Source: an uncultured Clostridia bacterium (lineage in GTDB: Bacteria; Bacillota; Clostridia; TANB77; CAG-508). From it: 64,000 nt of DNA. This document shows, in pieces, positions 44,036 to 53,344 of the stretch; the first letter of the stretch is position 1; every line of letters begins with the position of its first letter. The stretch covers positions 1-64,000 of the forward strand of contig CAQIBN010000006.1 of the NCBI GenBank assembly GCA_948805675.1, in the 5' to 3' direction. Under the pieces are notes generated by a model. That model saw only the letters and a list, made by a program, of their open reading frames with translations, had not been told where the DNA came from and made no database searches. The translations under genes were made by a program, and so were the position numbers.

Positions 44036-45353
44036 AGAATTAGTTAATATCTTTTTATTTTTCTTAAGTTTTATTGATGCATATGTAGGAATGTTATTAT
44101 TTACTACTATATTAAACTTTGAGACTTCAAAAAAGCAAAATATACAATATATCTTATTGTTATCAATTATTGGCTTTATTATTAGAATTTTCTTTATAAA
44201 TCCATTAGCAACTTATGTAATTATGGCTTTTAAATTAATTTTAATAATAAAAATATTTAAGACAAATTTCCTTAAAGGATTACTTGCATTGATTTTGCAA
44301 TATGCTATCACTATTTTATTAGAATATATCTTTAGTAAAATATATTATGTTTTATTTGGTACAACATGGGATACATTATTAAATATTCCTATTTTCAGAG
44401 TATCAATAACATCTTTAATATATATATGTGTATATTCAATATCAAAAGTATGCAAACATTTTGACTTTAATATTACTTTATTAGATACTATGAACAAAAA
44501 AAGTAAAACTATTGTATTTACTAATTGTGTTTTAGCAATTATTGTTATTATTTCACAATTTTACTTAATCAATTTTTATAGTACTAATTTGCCTTTATTA
44601 GTTACATTACTAAATGTGTTTATCTTAATTGCTTATTTTATTATAAGTTTCATTAGTTTTGCTAAAATAAATCAATTAGAAGAAACAGAAATGAATCTTA
44701 AAGAAATAAAATTATATAATAAGACATTAACAATATTACATGATAATATACGTTCATTTAGACATGATTTTGCAAATATTGTATCTGGTATTGGTGGATA
44801 TATTCAAACTGAAGATTTAGATGGTTTAAAAAAATATTATTCAGAACTTTTATCAGATTGTCAAACCACTAATAATTTATCTGCATTAACACCAGAATTA
44901 ATTAACAATCCTGCAATTTACAATGTTTTAGCTACAAAATACCATAAAGCTGATGAACAAGGAATAAAAATAAACTTAGAAGTATTCTTAGACCTAAATA
45001 GCTTAAAAATAAAAACTTATGAATTTACTAGAATTTTAGGAATATTAATGGATAATGCTATTGAAGCAACAAAAGAATGTGATGAAAAAATAATAAACTT
45101 AATTATAAGAAATGACCAAAATAAAAATAGACAACTTGTAATAATAGAAAATACATATAAAAATAAAGATGTAAATTTAGATATTATTTTTGACAAAGGT
45201 TTTACATCAAAACCTGGAAATACTGGTCTTGGCTTATGGAAAGTAAGAGAAATATTAAAGAAAAATGAAAACTTAAATTTATTTACAACTAAAAATAATG
45301 AATATTTTAGACAACAATTTGAAATGTATTATAATATTACAAAAGAAGGCTAA
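43986..45353 (+). CDS. AgrC-like sensor histidine kinase
   Basis: A 455-residue kinase with six or seven membrane segments over residues 1-225, which would bind the extracellular peptide. The DHp part has the phosphorylated histidine in SFRHDFANIVSGIGGYI (about residue 260). The HATPase part has the N-box ILMDNAIEAT, then KGFTSKPGNTGLGLWKVREI. This is the HPK10/AgrC class. Start is one of two adjacent ATGs at 43986/43989 behind GGAGG inside the regulator gene. A terminator shared with agrD follows. Confidence 0.88.
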   Translation: MMETLNAVWTALTTTNEELVNIFLFFLSFIDAYVGMLLFTTILNFETSKKQNIQYILLLSIIGFIIRIFFINPLATYVIMAFKLILIIKIFKTNFLKGLLALILQYAITILLEYIFSKIYYVLFGTTWDTLLNIPIFRVSITSLIYICVYSISKVCKHFDFNITLLDTMNKKSKTIVFTNCVLAIIVIISQFYLINFYSTNLPLLVTLLNVFILIAYFIISFISFAKINQLEETEMNLKEIKLYNKTLTILHDNIRSFRHDFANIVSGIGGYIQTEDLDGLKKYYSELLSDCQTTNNLSALTPELINNPAIYNVLATKYHKADEQGIKINLEVFLDLNSLKIKTYEFTRILGILMDNAIEATKECDEKIINLIIRNDQNKNRQLVIIENTYKNKDVNLDIIFDKGFTSKPGNTGLGLWKVREILKKNENLNLFTTKNNEYFRQQFEMYYNITKEG

Positions 45354-45367
45354 AAGCCTTCTTTTGT
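45339..45367. terminator. Bidirectional terminator between agrC-like and agrD-like genes
   Basis: A perfect 12-bp stem ACAAAAGAAGGC / GCCTTCTTTTGT overlapping the end of the kinase gene and lying 32 bp past the agrD-like stop on the other strand. Confidence 0.75.
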
Positions 45368-45398
45368 ATAGTTTAAAAAAATTATTTATATGTTTAGA

Positions 45399-45518
45399 TT
45401 AGTCTTTTTTTATTAAAGATGCTGGCATTTTTGGTTGATGCAATATTCCCATTAAAACACATGCAGTATTTGTAGTTTTAGCATATTTTTCTGCTACCTT
45501 TGCTAGAAATTTGAACAT
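45399..45518 (-). CDS. AgrD-like autoinducing peptide precursor (39 residues)
   Basis: A 39-residue frame behind a strong GAGGGGG. It has the three-part AgrD layout: an amphipathic leader (MFKFLAKVAEKYAKT), a core with one cysteine (NTACVLMGILH) and an acidic/proline C-tail (QPKMPASLIKKD). The cysteine would form a thiolactone with the C-terminal residue of the core after AgrB cleavage, so the mature peptide probably includes CVLMG or a little more. It lies 99 bp after the agrB-like gene on the same strand and is convergent with the kinase. Confidence 0.82.
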   Translation of the reverse strand: MFKFLAKVAEKYAKTTNTACVLMGILHQPKMPASLIKKD

Positions 45519-45617
45519 AAAAAATTCCCCCTCAAAATTATTTATATAATAATACATTTACCGGTAATGTAATTATTAACACATATATTTCGAAATCATT
45601 TTTAATTGTCATTATAA

Positions 45618-46229
45618 TTATGCAGTATGAACTTCATATCCATATTTGTTTTTAGACAATCTATAAGCAATTTTTGTTATGGATATAGTTTGTAAAAAAG
45701 TTCCTATTATAAGGATATTAGACATTATATTATTAGGTATAATTACTGCTACTATTAATGTTATAGTTAAAGTTACATATGACATTATTTTTTTATATTT
45801 TCTTTCCTTTTCACTTAATATTGGTAAATTCTCTGTATCTGCTGGTGCATATAATTTCACCATTATTATAGAGAATATCCATATAGCTAAGATAGTTACA
45901 TATTTTATATATGTTTGTTCAAAGACAATATATTTACTTACATATATTGTTAAAAAATAGAATAAGCAAGTTCCTATTATACAACCAACATGAGTTTTCA
46001 GATGAAAGCCACCAGAATATTTCTTATATGGTAATATTGCAAAAAAAGCAAATAATGTTAACCATCCAATTTTTAATATAAATGCTACCACAAAAAGTAA
46101 TAATATTTTAGGTATCTCTCCTACAATTAATTGTATACCATAATTTATTACTTCTGCCCTTTCATCATCTACCTCTGGCATTTCTTTTCTAATTTTATTA
46201 GTTAGATATGTACAAAATTTATCAACCAT
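45618..46229 (-). CDS. AgrB-like peptide-processing membrane protease
   Basis: A 203-residue membrane protein of the AgrB family with about five segments. The catalytic histidine is in YSGGFHLKTHVGC (about residue 75) and the cysteine in the same segment about eight residues on. AgrB removes the C-tail of AgrD and closes the thiolactone ring. ATG at 46229 follows GAGGTGG. Order agrB-agrD on the minus strand facing agrA-agrC on the plus strand differs from the staphylococcal single operon. Confidence 0.88.
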   Translation of the reverse strand: MVDKFCTYLTNKIRKEMPEVDDERAEVINYGIQLIVGEIPKILLLFVVAFILKIGWLTLFAFFAILPYKKYSGGFHLKTHVGCIIGTCLFYFLTIYVSKYIVFEQTYIKYVTILAIWIFSIIMVKLYAPADTENLPILSEKERKYKKIMSYVTLTITLIVAVIIPNNIMSNILIIGTFLQTISITKIAYRLSKNKYGYEVHTA

Positions 46230-46305
46230 TTTGCCACCTCACTTATTTCTGGATTAATAATAAACTTAAAATTTATACTTGTATTTAAAATTTTATAAAA
46301 ACACT

Positions 46306-46351
46306 AAAAAACTATACAAAAAATCATTTTTTAATTTTTGTATAGTTTTTT
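46306..46351 (-). terminator. Intrinsic terminator of the RluA-like gene
   Basis: A stem AAAAACTATACAAAAA / TTTTTGTATAGTTTTT, 35 bp past the stop at 46386. Confidence 0.7.
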
Positions 46352-46385
46352 TATATTTTCGTAAAATTTACATAATCAATATATA

Positions 46386-47072
46386 TTATATATCATTTCC
46401 CTCTAAAATCTTCCAACTACCTTCTAATTTAGGCAAACACCTAAATTCCATTTCTTTTTTAGTAATTGGATGATTTATACTAAGTTTATAAGCCCAAAGT
46501 GCAATTTGTTTTCCATGCCCTCTTCCACCATATTTCTGGTCACCATAAATACTATGCCCTCTACTAGAAAGTTGTACTCGTATTTGGTGATGTCTTCCTG
46601 TATGTAAATTAATTTTAAGTACTGACAAGTTAATCTCTTCATTATATTTAATAACTTCATAATCAAGTTTTGCAAATTTAGAGTTTTTTGTTTCTTCTTT
46701 TACAACTTTACTCATATTATTTCTTTCATTTTTTAACAAATAGTCTTCTAATATACCTTTATTTTCCTCAAACTTGCCATCTACAATTACTAAATATGTT
46801 TTTTTAAACTCTTTAGCTCTTACTTGTTCACTTAATCTGCCTGCTGATTTTGATGTTTTGGCAAATACCATTACACCTCCAACTGGTCTATCTAATCTAT
46901 GTATTAATCCTAAATACACATTACCTGGTTTATTATACTTTTCTTTTATATATTCTTTTATTATTGTAAGCATATCTTTATCACCTGTTTTATCTCCTTG
47001 AGAAGGAATATTTACAGGCTTTTCTACTACTATAATGTGATTATCTTCATATATTACATTTAAACTTTGCAT
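46386..47072 (-). CDS. RluA-family pseudouridine synthase
   Basis: A 228-residue synthase without an S4 domain. The catalytic aspartate is in GLIHRLDRPVGGVMVFAK, and the C-terminal TGRHHQIRVQLSSRGHSI and YGDQKYGG segments are conserved. It makes pseudouridine in rRNA or tRNA; the target cannot be read from sequence. I chose the ATG at 47072, behind GGGAG; the frame open to 47102 passes through that site and into the upstream methyltransferase gene, which ends at 47074. The pair is probably co-transcribed, both acting on RNA. Confidence 0.88.
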   Translation of the reverse strand: MQSLNVIYEDNHIIVVEKPVNIPSQGDKTGDKDMLTIIKEYIKEKYNKPGNVYLGLIHRLDRPVGGVMVFAKTSKSAGRLSEQVRAKEFKKTYLVIVDGKFEENKGILEDYLLKNERNNMSKVVKEETKNSKFAKLDYEVIKYNEEINLSVLKINLHTGRHHQIRVQLSSRGHSIYGDQKYGGRGHGKQIALWAYKLSINHPITKKEMEFRCLPKLEGSWKILEGNDI

Positions 47073-47073
47073 T

Positions 47074-47938
47074 TTATTTCTCCCATTTTCCATATATGCC
47101 ACATGGTAATATTAATTTAGAATTTGTCATAGGAAGTCCTATTTCTCCATTACTAAAAGTACCTTTATACTTTTTATCTATATTTATTCTTAATATATTT
47201 TCTAAAACTGTACTAGATATTCCTGTAGTATATGAGTTTATTAAGAAAAATAATGGATTATCAGATAATACCTTTGTACATAAATTTACTAGATTATATA
47301 TATTATCTTCAAATTGCCACACTTCACCATTTGCACCTCTTCCATAAGAAGGTGGGTCCATTATAATGGCATCATATTTATTCCCTCTTCTAATCTCTCT
47401 ATTTACAAATTTAACTACATCATCAATAATATATCTTACTTTTCTATCTTGTAAATTTGATGATATTACATTTTCTTTTGCCCATGAAACCATACCTTTA
47501 GAACTATCTACATGACATACACTACTACCAGCAGACAAACAAGCAACTGTTGCACCGCCCAGTATATGCAAATAGATTTAGAACCTTTATCTCTCTATTT
47601 GCATTTTTTATTTTTTCCATCATCCAATCCCAATTAACAGCTTGTTCTGGGAAAAGACCTGTGTGTTTAAATCCCATAGGCTTTATATTAAAAGTTAAAT
47701 TTTTATATTTAATCTGCCAAGAATTTGGAATTTTTTTATTATATTCCCATCTTCCTCCACCAGTATTACTTCTAATATATTTTGCATTTACTTTATTCCA
47801 CTTTTCACTAAAAGACTTGTCCTTCCATATTATTTGTGGGTCTGGTCTTACTAAAATTACATCTTTCCATCTTTCTAATTTTTCGCCATTTGCCATATCT
47901 AATATTTCATAATCTTTCCAATTATTTGCTATATTCAT
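47074..47938 (-). CDS. RlmI-like class I SAM-dependent methyltransferase, read through one CGG +1 recoding site
   Basis: Two frames combine into a 287-residue methyltransferase if the C at 47557 is skipped. The join restores SAM motif I, NLFAYTGGATVACLSAG, followed by HVDSSKGMVSWAKEN, and the catalytic DPPSYGRG. Related proteins are rRNA cytosine methyltransferases. The N-terminal part (LVRPDPQIIW, FKHTGLFPEQAVNW) is standard. ATG at 47938 is behind GAGAGG. Without recoding the protein ends inside the SAM-binding loop, and the second half has no good start. Confidence 0.87.
47555..47557 (-). other. CGG +1 recoding site in the methyltransferase
   Basis: Codons TAT ACT GGG CGG TGC AAC stop nine codons on. 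Skipping the C gives ACT GGG GGT GCA ACA GTT (TGGATV), the glycine-rich SAM-binding motif I. Confidence 0.92.
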
Positions 47939-47956
47939 TATTTTTCCTCTCTTTTA

Positions 47957-48166
47957 TTAAAGCTTACTTAATAAATTAATAAAATTACTAATTAATATTA
48001 TATCCCATATTATTAAAAAAGTACTTATTATTGTGATTATAGAAATTGCCTTATTTTTTCTTATTAAATTACGAAACTTATTAATTACATTATTATTATT
48101 TAATTCTAAACAATCCTTTTCTTTATTGTATTTTATACTAAATATTATATCTTTTGTATGTTCCAC
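47957..48166 (-). CDS. Small single-pass membrane protein (69 residues)
   Basis: GTG start at 48166 behind GGGGGAG. A charged N-terminal 40 residues is followed by one membrane helix (AISIITIISTFLIIWDIILI). No family is recognised; size and form recall small membrane proteins of unknown role. It lies 18 bp ahead of the methyltransferase gene and is probably co-transcribed. Confidence 0.55.
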   Translation of the reverse strand: MEHTKDIIFSIKYNKEKDCLELNNNNVINKFRNLIRKNKAISIITIISTFLIIWDIILISNFINLLSKL

Positions 48167-48384
48167 AAAACTCCCCCTTTATGAATTTGTTAATATTAAA
48201 TATATATTCATACTTATAGAGTTTTATGAATAAAATCACAAAATTTATTATAACAAAAAATACCATTTTTTTCAAGGATTATATAAAATTCTTTTTATTA
48301 TTACTACTAATTTTCATATCCTATCAATTCTAGTATTGCATTTACATACAATTATACCATTTACCATATTTTACGTCAATTTTT

Positions 48385-48449
48385 AAGCCCATTATAAAGT
48401 TAGTATGAAAATTCCACAGTTTAGATTTTCATTTCTTTATAATGGACTT
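48385..48449 (-). terminator. Extended hairpin downstream of yunB
   Basis: AAG.CCATTATAAAG pairs with CTTTATAATGG.CTT, and inside it ATGAAAAT pairs with ATTTTCAT, starting 8 bp past the yunB stop. Likely a terminator. Confidence 0.6.
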
Positions 48450-48456
48450 ATATTTT

Positions 48457-49176
48457 CTATTCTATAATATCTAACACATTATCTTTATTAATTCCCTCTA
48501 AATTATAATAAGTACTAGGAATATCTCCAACAATCACTGCTTCTGCAAGCAATACCTGATTTGTTATTTCTTCTTCTATACTACTAAATGGTGTTAATAC
48601 TATAACTTTACATTTAACTTGTAAGTATATTCTATGTAGAGTTTGATTTATACCTGCAGAACTAAATTCCGATTTTAAATCTGTTTCTACATTACCAATT
48701 GTTGCAATTTTAAAATTTACCTTTGGTCCTCTACCAGATAAAAATTTACTACCAGTTAAGGTTCCAAGTCTAATAAATACTTCTCCATCTTGTGTTTTAT
48801 TTAATTCATCTTGTATCTTTACTGCCACATCAGATATAATCTCATTTACTGGTATTATATTAGACTTAATCATTTTTATTCTTCCATTTTCATCTTTTTC
48901 TATAGTACATAAATCTTGATATTTATAATTTGCCATAACAATTGTTGCTTGTTCATTAGATATTTTGGTTGCAATACTTTTTGCAATAACTACAGACTGT
49001 TTGCTAAGTATTGGTTCTATTGCTCTTATAATTAATATTGATACAAAACTCGCAATTATAACTATAAATATAATTTTAATTCTTTTTATATTTTTAGAGT
49101 TTAATTCTTTAGTACCTTTATTATTAAAATTAAACTTAGGTAATTTTATTCTTTTTCTAGAATAAATCTTATCCAT
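48457..49176 (-). CDS. yunB: Sporulation protein YunB
   Basis: A 239-residue protein with one N-terminal membrane helix (IIFIVIIASFVSILII) and an outer YunB domain: SIATKISNEQATIVM, then VNEIISDVAVKIQDELN, RLGTLTGSKFLSGRGP and the C-terminal LLAEAVIVGDIPSTYYNL. In Bacillus yunB is a sigma-E gene needed for efficient spore formation. ATG at 49176 follows GGAG. It lies 16 bp after the SPOCS/LysM gene. Confidence 0.87.
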   Translation of the reverse strand: MDKIYSRKRIKLPKFNFNNKGTKELNSKNIKRIKIIFIVIIASFVSILIIRAIEPILSKQSVVIAKSIATKISNEQATIVMANYKYQDLCTIEKDENGRIKMIKSNIIPVNEIISDVAVKIQDELNKTQDGEVFIRLGTLTGSKFLSGRGPKVNFKIATIGNVETDLKSEFSSAGINQTLHRIYLQVKCKVIVLTPFSSIEEEITNQVLLAEAVIVGDIPSTYYNLEGINKDNVLDIIE

Positions 49177-49191
49177 CTATTATTCTCCATT

Positions 49192-50745
49192 TTAAGCAGA
49201 TACACTACTTCTATTTGCTACATATTTTGGAATAAATAATTGCTGACCAACACTTATTTTATTTTCATCTTCTATTCCATTAATTCTTGCAATATTATCT
49301 ACTGTACTTCTAAATCTTTTAGCTATTTTCCATAAAGTATCACCAGGTTTTACAAAATATATAATTATACTATATACTTCATTATCTTTATTTTCTTCTA
49401 CTTGCATATCATTTATTATATTTATTTCTACACTTTTAAATATATCTACTAACAAATTCAAATCAATCTTTAATTCAATACTTTCATCTGGCATAACAAT
49501 TATATCTTTTGTTCCTATTTCTATTTTTACATCTAACCTAGAATTTTGATTTACACCCTCACAATTCATATTATGATTAAATGGTATAACTATATTTTTA
49601 GTTTCTATTCCACTTGTTTGACTATTTGAGTATATAAAATTTATATTTAACTCTCCTTCAAATATAATTCTATCATTTAAAATATTTTGTTTTTTTATAA
49701 TTGGTTTTATATCTACATCATATATCTTTTCATTTCTTATTTCATTTATAACTTGTTTTTCTCTTATATTGCATACATCTTTTATTAATCTTTTCTCTTG
49801 CATTGTATTTATTCTACCAACATTAGTACTTAAAGTCATATTTGGACTATACAAATCTTGTATTAATTCAAGTGGTTTGTTTTGATAAACAAATATGCTA
49901 AGCTCAATTTCAGCTTCTACATATATAGAATGCTCTTCTACATTATTAGGTTTAACAACTAAATTTTTAAGTTCAGTTTTCACATCACATATATTATCAT
50001 CTGTTACATTTAAAATATCTACAAATCCCATAACTGGAATTTTACACTCTACTGTATTTACTCTATTATCATCTGTTAAATACATAATTTTTATTTCACT
50101 ATCTGCTTTTGCCAAAACTTTATTATAACTAACTTTACTTTCTATATTTACAATATCTATATTTACTTTCATTATTTCTGCTAAATTATCAATACCATCT
50201 ATTACAACAGTATCTTTTGCAATTGCTTTTGTAGTTCCACTCCCAACTAAAGAATTAATATTAAAGTTTTTGTTTAATATTTGCATGTCATTTACATTTT
50301 CAACACCTTCAATAAAATTTATTTCTTCATTAGAACATATCTTTAAATCTACCTTTACTAAACTTCTAAGATTAACTTTTCTTCCATTTAATATCTTACA
50401 TTCAATTTCATTTAATTCCATTTTGCATTCTAACATCATTCCTGTTTTTGCTTCTTGCATTTCTATTATTTTTGTAAAATCTATGGTTGTTGTTAATCCT
50501 CTTACATTACCTTGTTCATTATCTGCTAAATATATTATATTTACATTAATACAACCATCTATTCTTACTTTTCCATCTAAAACTTCCTTTTTATAGATAC
50601 AAATATTACCACTTGTATTTATTGATTTTAAGATATCTGGTTTTATATCTGGAATTATTGCATCACCCTCTACTTCAATACTTTCTGTTTTTTGTCCAAT
50701 TATCTGATTAATACATAATTTATCTTTTTTAGTTTCTATATTCAT
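49192..50745 (-). CDS. SPOCS (DUF3794) and LysM domain spore protein
   Basis: A 517-residue protein with repeated SPOCS/DUF3794 units over residues 1-450 (for example EVEGDAIIPDIKPDIL and later KIEIGTKDIIVMPDESIEL) and a C-terminal LysM module (YFVKPGDTLWKIAKRFRSTV ... ISVGQQLFIP). Proteins of this build are spore coat or cortex-associated and bind peptidoglycan. Start is the ATG at 50745 behind AAGGAG. It follows veg and precedes yunB in a cluster of sporulation genes. Confidence 0.87.
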   Translation of the reverse strand: MNIETKKDKLCINQIIGQKTESIEVEGDAIIPDIKPDILKSINTSGNICIYKKEVLDGKVRIDGCINVNIIYLADNEQGNVRGLTTTIDFTKIIEMQEAKTGMMLECKMELNEIECKILNGRKVNLRSLVKVDLKICSNEEINFIEGVENVNDMQILNKNFNINSLVGSGTTKAIAKDTVVIDGIDNLAEIMKVNIDIVNIESKVSYNKVLAKADSEIKIMYLTDDNRVNTVECKIPVMGFVDILNVTDDNICDVKTELKNLVVKPNNVEEHSIYVEAEIELSIFVYQNKPLELIQDLYSPNMTLSTNVGRINTMQEKRLIKDVCNIREKQVINEIRNEKIYDVDIKPIIKKQNILNDRIIFEGELNINFIYSNSQTSGIETKNIVIPFNHNMNCEGVNQNSRLDVKIEIGTKDIIVMPDESIELKIDLNLLVDIFKSVEINIINDMQVEENKDNEVYSIIIYFVKPGDTLWKIAKRFRSTVDNIARINGIEDENKISVGQQLFIPKYVANRSSVSA

Positions 50746-50795
50746 ATCCAAACTCCTTCCTTATTTTGTTATTTAATTATATTAACTAAGACAAA

Positions 50796-50822
50796 AAAAA
50801 TTCCTATTAAATAGGAATTTTT
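50796..50822 (-). terminator. Intrinsic terminator downstream of veg
   Basis: A 12-bp stem AAAAATTCCTAT / ATAGGAATTTTT with a 3-nt loop, about 9 bp past the veg stop. Confidence 0.75.
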
Positions 50823-50830
50823 GTTTTATA

Positions 50831-51127
50831 TTATAAATTTTTTACTTTTTTTAATTCTTCAATTTGTGGTGGTATTAATGGTGTAGCTATATTTCCATCA
50901 ATAACATCTATTTCTACAGTTCTAGTTAATACATCTGTATAACTATAAGTTACATTACGGTTATTTTCCTCATACTTTACAACAAAAATATTTGGATATG
51001 CCTTTTCTATTGTAGCTTCTTTTTCAAACGATTTACTCCTTCCAAGAGTTCCCCTAACAACGATTTTTTGTCCAACCATTTCTCCAATATCAGTCTTTAA
51101 ATCTGTAATATCTTTTTTGCAAATCAT
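50831..51127 (-). CDS. veg: Veg-like protein
   Basis: A 98-residue protein of the Veg/DUF1021 family: DLKTDIGEMVGQKIVVRGTL, then EKEATIEKAYPNIFVVKY and VTYSYTDVLTRTVEI. Veg is linked to biofilm gene control in Bacillus, and lies next to yabG there, as here. ATG at 51127 has TAGGTGAT upstream. The next gene upstream, yabG, is interrupted. Confidence 0.87.
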   Translation of the reverse strand: MICKKDITDLKTDIGEMVGQKIVVRGTLGRSKSFEKEATIEKAYPNIFVVKYEENNRNVTYSYTDVLTRTVEIDVIDGNIATPLIPPQIEELKKVKNL

Positions 51128-51265
51128 TTAATCACCTACTTCTTTAAGATGGTCTGATTATATCATTTGCTATATTTTTTGTCAAAAAGTATAATTTATT
51201 GTCGTTTCTTGTAACGCCTAATTTAAAAGGTTTATAAGCTTTAGTCATATTTTATTACATTTACA

Positions 51266-51791
51266 TTACATTTTTGTTACAATTATTTTTTTCTTTCCCA
51301 TAGCACCAATTCCATTTACACCTTTTATTCCATCTCTTAACTCATTTTCTATATCACTAATTGTTACATATTTACTTTCATCAGTAAGAGCTATTTTTTC
51401 TGCTACTATTAATGGGTCCATAAAATCTATTAATATTCTTCCTGGAGATGATGCAAAATTTGCACCAGCATCCATAATTGCTTCATAATAACTTTGACAT
51501 GCACCTGCAAAAATAACTAAATCTCTTCCCATACTATTCCATTTTCTTGCTTCTATAACAGAATTTATAAAATATATAGAATTTCTGTAATTATATATAT
51601 CATTATATTTAGTACCTTTTTTTATCATTCCATCATGACCAGTTATAACAAGTATATCTGGCTTATATTTTTCTAATAACATTCTTACAAATTTTGGTTG
51701 TCTGCTTTCTGGAATGTTTTTTACTATTGCATCTAATCCTAAGCTTTTATAATATCTTAACGACTTTTCACTATACTTTTTATCTCCATCT
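51266..51791 (-). CDS. yabG: YabG sporulation protease, C-terminal part (gene interrupted by a mobile element)
   Basis: From the attachment core at 51791 to the stop at 51266 the frame encodes the last 172 residues of YabG: KKYSEKSLRYYKSLGLDAIV, ESRQPKFV, ILVITGHDGMI, YNYRNSIYF and a C-terminal GIGAMGKKKIIVTKM. The in-frame ATG at 51682 is internal. YabG is a cysteine-type protease that trims coat proteins late in sporulation. The N-terminal 104 residues are at 59826-60139 on the same strand. Joining the two at the shared 9-bp core gives an uninterrupted frame of about 276 residues, close to the Bacillus protein. Confidence 0.92.
51783..51791. repeat. Element attachment core, left end
   Basis: TCTCCATCT; on the yabG strand AGATGGAGA. 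The base after it continues YabG (GAT AAA AAG). Identical to 59826-59834. Confidence 0.8.
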
Positions 51792-51803
51792 GGGGACTGT
51801 AAT

Positions 51804-53333
51804 TTAGTATACTTTAATTTCTATTCTTCTATCCCCATAGAATCTGATTTCTTTCACAAGGTTATTTATATATTTCATTAGATTATTTTCATTTTTTAAA
51901 TCTTTATATATTTTACTAATTTCCCCTTTTTGTTTAGCAAAATCAATATTATTAGTAAGCTCAATAATTTGATTTTGTAACTCTTTATTTTGTTCATTAA
52001 TTTTATTTATCTCTTCTTTAAATTCCTCCAAAGAAATAAGATTATCAACTTTTTGTAGATAGAGCTCTTTTATTTTATTTTTTCCAAACTCAATTTCTTT
52101 ATTTATTCCCTCTATTTTACTTTTCAATTTTTTTCTACTTATTACATATTTGTACATACTATCTACAATTTCATCATTATCTAAATCATCTACAATCGTT
52201 TTTACATGAAAATATATAAGTTCTTCTAATTTTTTTATATAGATTATTCTATTATTTGTACACACTTTATTCTTATTTTTTCCATCTGTACAATAAAAAT
52301 AATACTCAACTTTTCCTTTCTTCCTTTTTCTACTGCACACATTCATTTTTTTTCCACATTCTCCACATTTAACTATACCATCTAATACTCCTATATAATC
52401 TTTTATTCTATTAGTTTTGGTTGAATTTTTTCTTATAGTGTTATTAGCCTTAACAAATGTTTCCATATCAATAATAGCAGGATGAGTATTTTTTATTATT
52501 TCCCTGCTACTTAAGCATATATATTTTCGCTTTTTTTGTCTATAATCTTCTTTAGATGATTTCCTTTTATATGTATTTCCTGTGTAAGTTATATTTCTTA
52601 TTATTCTATATACTATACCAGAATTCCATTTATCATAATAACTTTTCCCTCTTGACTTAGTCATATTCATATATATTATAGGTGGATCTATTCCTTTTAA
52701 ATTTAACTCTTCAGCTATTTCCTTCTTACTTTTACCACTTATTGTATCTTGAAAAATCTGCTTTACAATTTCACTAACTTTAACATCTTCTATTAATGTA
52801 ATTCTATTATTATTTGCTCTAATCTTTTTATATCCATATGGTGCAATGAACCCCATATAATAACCATTCTCTGTTTTTTGTTCCTTAACTGATTTTATTT
52901 TTCTTGAAGTTTCTTTAATGTAGCGATCATTTATAATACCCTTTATACCAACCATCATTTCTTTAGAATCATCATTTTTATTAAAACTATCATAGAATTC
53001 ATTTACAGCAATATACCTAATACTATGTTCTGGAAAAAAGCGAGTTATATAAAAGCTTGTTTCAATAAATTCTCTACCCAACCTAGAAAAATCCTTTGTA
53101 ATAATTGTCTCAACATTATTTGATTCAGCTTCCATAATCATTTGCTCAAATGCAGGTCTACAAAAATTTATACCAGAATAACCATCATCAATGAATTTTT
53201 TATCAATACGAATATTGTTTCTTTTTGCATATTCTTCTATTATTTCTATTTGGTTAACTATACTATTCGAATATTCTTCGCTTTTTCCAATGTCTTCTTC
53301 TGATAATCTTATATAAGCACAATTTATCTTCAC
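51804..53333 (-). CDS. Large serine recombinase
   Basis: A 509-residue site-specific recombinase. The catalytic domain has the nucleophile serine in AYIRLSEEDIG (about residue 10) and the usual DDGYSGINFCRP and TKDFSRLGREFIETS. Next come the recombinase domain (GFIAPYGYKK), a zinc ribbon (KCGECGKKM ... YYFYCTDG) and a C-terminal coiled coil. I chose the GTG at 53333 behind GAGGTG; the frame open to 53348 overlaps the previous gene. It ends 13 bp from the left attachment core. It contains no CGG codon. Confidence 0.9.
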   Translation of the reverse strand: MKINCAYIRLSEEDIGKSEEYSNSIVNQIEIIEEYAKRNNIRIDKKFIDDGYSGINFCRPAFEQMIMEAESNNVETIITKDFSRLGREFIETSFYITRFFPEHSIRYIAVNEFYDSFNKNDDSKEMMVGIKGIINDRYIKETSRKIKSVKEQKTENGYYMGFIAPYGYKKIRANNNRITLIEDVKVSEIVKQIFQDTISGKSKKEIAEELNLKGIDPPIIYMNMTKSRGKSYYDKWNSGIVYRIIRNITYTGNTYKRKSSKEDYRQKKRKYICLSSREIIKNTHPAIIDMETFVKANNTIRKNSTKTNRIKDYIGVLDGIVKCGECGKKMNVCSRKRKKGKVEYYFYCTDGKNKNKVCTNNRIIYIKKLEELIYFHVKTIVDDLDNDEIVDSMYKYVISRKKLKSKIEGINKEIEFGKNKIKELYLQKVDNLISLEEFKEEINKINEQNKELQNQIIELTNNIDFAKQKGEISKIYKDLKNENNLMKYINNLVKEIRFYGDRRIEIKVY

Positions 53334-53344
53334 ATGTAAACACC

